A DNA stretch of 64,000 nucleotides, taken from positions 1,736,001 through 1,800,000 of the forward strand of contig NZ_AP024881.1 in NCBI RefSeq assembly GCF_024347675.1, in the 5' to 3' direction. The number at the start of each line of letters is the position of its first letter. The first letter of the stretch is position 1. The notes under the pieces are model-generated. The model was not told where the DNA came from, made no database searches, and saw nothing but the letters and a program-made list of their open reading frames with translations. Below are positions 62,192-64,000 of the stretch, piece by piece. This DNA is from Vibrio ishigakensis. GTDB lineage: Bacteria; Pseudomonadota; Gammaproteobacteria; Enterobacterales; Vibrionaceae. The translations under genes and the position numbers were made by a program.

Positions 62192-63673
62192 CTACTCATG
62201 ATGCTGATAGAGCTTATCAAGTGCAATGGACAAACCATTCTCAGTGACAACCCTAACGTGATCCATTTTAATGTCTCTTGCGTTGGTCACTCCGCACGAG
62301 TGCGCAATAAGCCCGACGCCGTAATGGATATACTTGTTGTAGTTTGCTACACGTTGCTTTTTGTCTTCGACATTCAATCCTTTTTGCAGCGATTTATTCT
62401 GTGTCGTAATGCCAGTCGGACAAGTATCTTTATTGCACTTAAGTGCTTGAATACAACCCAGTGCAAACATATGGCCACGGGCTGATACAACAAAGTCAGC
62501 CCCTAAAGCGAGCGCCCAAGCAACTTTACTCGGAGTGATCAATTTGCCAGATGCAATCAACTTAGTTCGGGGCATAAGGCCTCTTTCCCGCAACAATTTT
62601 GCCATCAAAGGTAGGCTGTCTTTCAAAGGTAAACCCATATAATCCATCAAGGGTTGTGGAGCAGCCCCTGTCCCCCCGTCGGCACTGTCTAGCGTAATAA
62701 AGTCCGGGGCAGACTCAATACCACGCGATTCTATTTCGTCGAATAACTCTTCTAACCAAGCTGAATTACCCATTACGAACTTGAACCCAACCGGCTTACC
62801 TGTCACCTCTCGAACGTGAGCTATCATATCGAGCAGATCCGCAGCAGACTTAATCTCTGGGTGTCCATTGGGGCTGATAGAATCTTTACCCGCCTCGATG
62901 CCACGAATCTGTGCTATCTCGGCAGTCACTTTACGACCCGGCAGTATCCCTCCTTTACCAGGTTTAGCTCCTTGACTCATCTTGATTTCAAACATTCGTA
63001 CTTGTTCGTGAGCTGCTACCTCTTTTAGCTTCTCATCACTCAACTTACCGTTTTCATCTCGAACTCCATACTTGGCTGTACCTATCTGAAAAACCAAATC
63101 GCCTCCACCCTCAAGGTGATATGAGCTCAGGCCCCCTTCTCCGGTATTCATCCAACACCCCGCAATTTTCGCACCACTAGAAAGTGCTCGCACAGCAGGT
63201 GCAGACAAAGCGCCAAAGCTCATTCCCGATATGTTGAAAACAGATTTAGTTGTATAGGGTATTCGGCTGTACTCACCAATGGTGACAGCTGCAGGTTCAA
63301 CGGCGTCCTCAGTCATCACCGGAAAAGCATGATTCAAAAATAAGATCGTACCGGATGGGTCTAAACTACGTGTCGAGCCAAACGCAATGGTGCGGTCTTC
63401 GTTTTTTGCGGCCTTATACACCCATGAACGCTCTGCTCTGTTAAATGGCATCTCTTCTCTATCTAGAGCGAAAAAGTATTGGCGAAAGAATTCACCCTGT
63501 TTTTCAAATAGGTATCGGAAACGCCCTATAAAAGGATAGTTCCTACGAATCGCGTGCTCGTACTGATTCTTATCCACAATATACATGTATATGACGGCCA
63601 GAATTACAATACCTATTACGACTATCAGCATACTCGCTAAAAAAGAGGTGGCAGAAAACATGAAATCACCCAT
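62192..63673 (-). CDS. FMN-binding glutamate-synthase-family protein
   Basis: A 493-residue protein. A membrane span (residues 10-30) is followed by the GltB-type FMN/iron-sulfur barrel: FNISGMSFGALSAPAVRALS, NTGEGGLSSYHLEGGGDLVF, MSQGAKPGKGGILPG, TLDSADGGTGAAP and a Cys cluster near residue 410 in LGCIQALKCNKDTCPTG. It lacks the amidotransferase domain of true glutamate synthase, so it is a stand-alone FMN enzyme. It is probably membrane anchored. AAGGAG upstream supports the ATG. It lies immediately downstream of an aldehyde dehydrogenase gene in the same cluster. Confidence 0.86.
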   Translation of the reverse strand: MGDFMFSATSFLASMLIVVIGIVILAVIYMYIVDKNQYEHAIRRNYPFIGRFRYLFEKQGEFFRQYFFALDREEMPFNRAERSWVYKAAKNEDRTIAFGSTRSLDPSGTILFLNHAFPVMTEDAVEPAAVTIGEYSRIPYTTKSVFNISGMSFGALSAPAVRALSSGAKIAGCWMNTGEGGLSSYHLEGGGDLVFQIGTAKYGVRDENGKLSDEKLKEVAAHEQVRMFEIKMSQGAKPGKGGILPGRKVTAEIAQIRGIEAGKDSISPNGHPEIKSAADLLDMIAHVREVTGKPVGFKFVMGNSAWLEELFDEIESRGIESAPDFITLDSADGGTGAAPQPLMDYMGLPLKDSLPLMAKLLRERGLMPRTKLIASGKLITPSKVAWALALGADFVVSARGHMFALGCIQALKCNKDTCPTGITTQNKSLQKGLNVEDKKQRVANYNKYIHYGVGLIAHSCGVTNARDIKMDHVRVVTENGLSIALDKLYQHHE

Positions 63674-63731
63674 TTTAACTCCTTATGAAATCACTAAAAA
63701 AACGGTCAGTTTTGTTACATCAAATTGGTAA

Positions 63732-64000
63732 TTAGCCATGTTTAAACACCGCCATTTTGTCTTGGGTCATGTCATGCATTGTGTAGCCAATACCACCAGT
63801 TCCATATCCCGAGGTATGTCGGCCAGCAAATGGCATCCAGTCAACACGAAACGCTGTATGGTCGTTTACCATAACTGCGGTAGCATCCAGGTGCTTTATA
63901 CAGTGCTGTGCAATGGCCTGGTTTTCGGTAAAGACAGAAGCTTGAAACGCCACATCCAAAGAGTTTGCTAACTCAATAGCCTGATCAATGTCATCGTAGG
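63732..64000 (-). CDS. Aldehyde dehydrogenase (C-terminal part; continues past window end)
   Basis: The frame stays open to the last base, so only the C-terminal 89 residues are visible. AVMVNDHTAFRVDWMPFAGR and HTSGYGTGGIGYTMHDMTQ are the conserved end of an NAD(P)-dependent aldehyde dehydrogenase of the GapN/lactaldehyde type. It is the first gene visible of the minus-strand cluster and would supply aldehyde oxidation next to the glutaredoxin and FMN enzymes. Catalytic Cys and Glu lie outside the window. Confidence 0.82.
   Translation of the reverse strand, partial: YDDIDQAIELANSLDVAFQASVFTENQAIAQHCIKHLDATAVMVNDHTAFRVDWMPFAGRHTSGYGTGGIGYTMHDMTQDKMAVFKHG

Noticed and set aside
62099..62485. 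128-codon plus-strand ORF antisense to the FMN glutamate-synthase-like gene
   Set aside because: Antisense to a strong conserved coding region and lacks a ribosome binding site.

Overview
The window reads as a Vibrionaceae chromosome segment, possibly from the second chromosome. This rests on family content and gene style: CadC/ToxR-like membrane regulator, Tad pseudopilins, TAXI-TRAP transporter, phnDCEE, asparaginase II, thiC behind a TPP riboswitch. No rRNA gene or complete tRNA gene was seen. Species and replicon are inferred, not read directly.

Region by region. 1-9.7 kb: end of a bicupin gene with an alpha/beta hydrolase, GFA-family and uracil-DNA-glycosylase-type proteins, a secreted protein of ten 13-residue repeats, a YdjM-like membrane protein, a cytochrome c with duplicated LTxxQ-like domains, GNAT, GST and a DsbD/ScsB-like thiol reductase. 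9.7-14.9 kb: phnDCEE and asparaginase. 15-21.3 kb: M14 deacylase and SgrR, a leader with a 45-codon ORF and strong hairpins that may be an SgrS/SgrT-type sRNA, then ptsG and a small Omp85 barrel. 21.3-25.4 kb: an orphan TadE/TadE/TadG set and an unknown membrane protein. 25.5-30 kb: a copper block (21-aa peptide, CopA, MerR regulator, 37-aa membrane peptide, Cys/His-rich secreted protein, CopG/DUF411) with two MerR-type 19-bp-spacer promoters. 30-50.6 kb: transporters (Nramp-like, AEC, TAXI-TRAP, MFS, MATE), a racemase, paired DUF202 proteins, a RelB/RelE-type toxin-antitoxin pair, LysR-SDR-MFS, a CadC-like regulator with a membrane neighbour, and thiC.

50.7-57.8 kb is an AT-rich island. Its left edge is a 14-bp match to a tRNA-Ser 3' end, facing a terminator. 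It holds an AlpA-like double excisionase, almost 1 kb of hairpin-rich non-coding DNA, an HTH gene overlapping a tyrosine recombinase, a recombinase-like protein lacking a catalytic domain, and two small secreted proteins (plus a degenerate relative) built on the same W-[DE]-DPS...TGGG motif as the repeat protein at 3.15 kb. 57.9-64 kb is a minus-strand redox/electrophile-type cluster: Tat-exported isochorismatase-fold hydrolase, DksA-like protein without its zinc site, mercuric-reductase-like flavoprotein, glutaredoxin, membrane protein, FMN glutamate-synthase-like protein and an aldehyde dehydrogenase cut by the window end. No right island border was seen.

Two things stand out as possibly undescribed. 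One is the W-D/E-DPS-TGGG secreted repeat family, present both in the backbone and on the island with duplicated leaders. The other is a four-copy MITE-like repeat (copies at 1.5, 14.4, 30.0 and 35.0 kb) with shared inverted ends, usually sitting directly after a terminator or stop codon.
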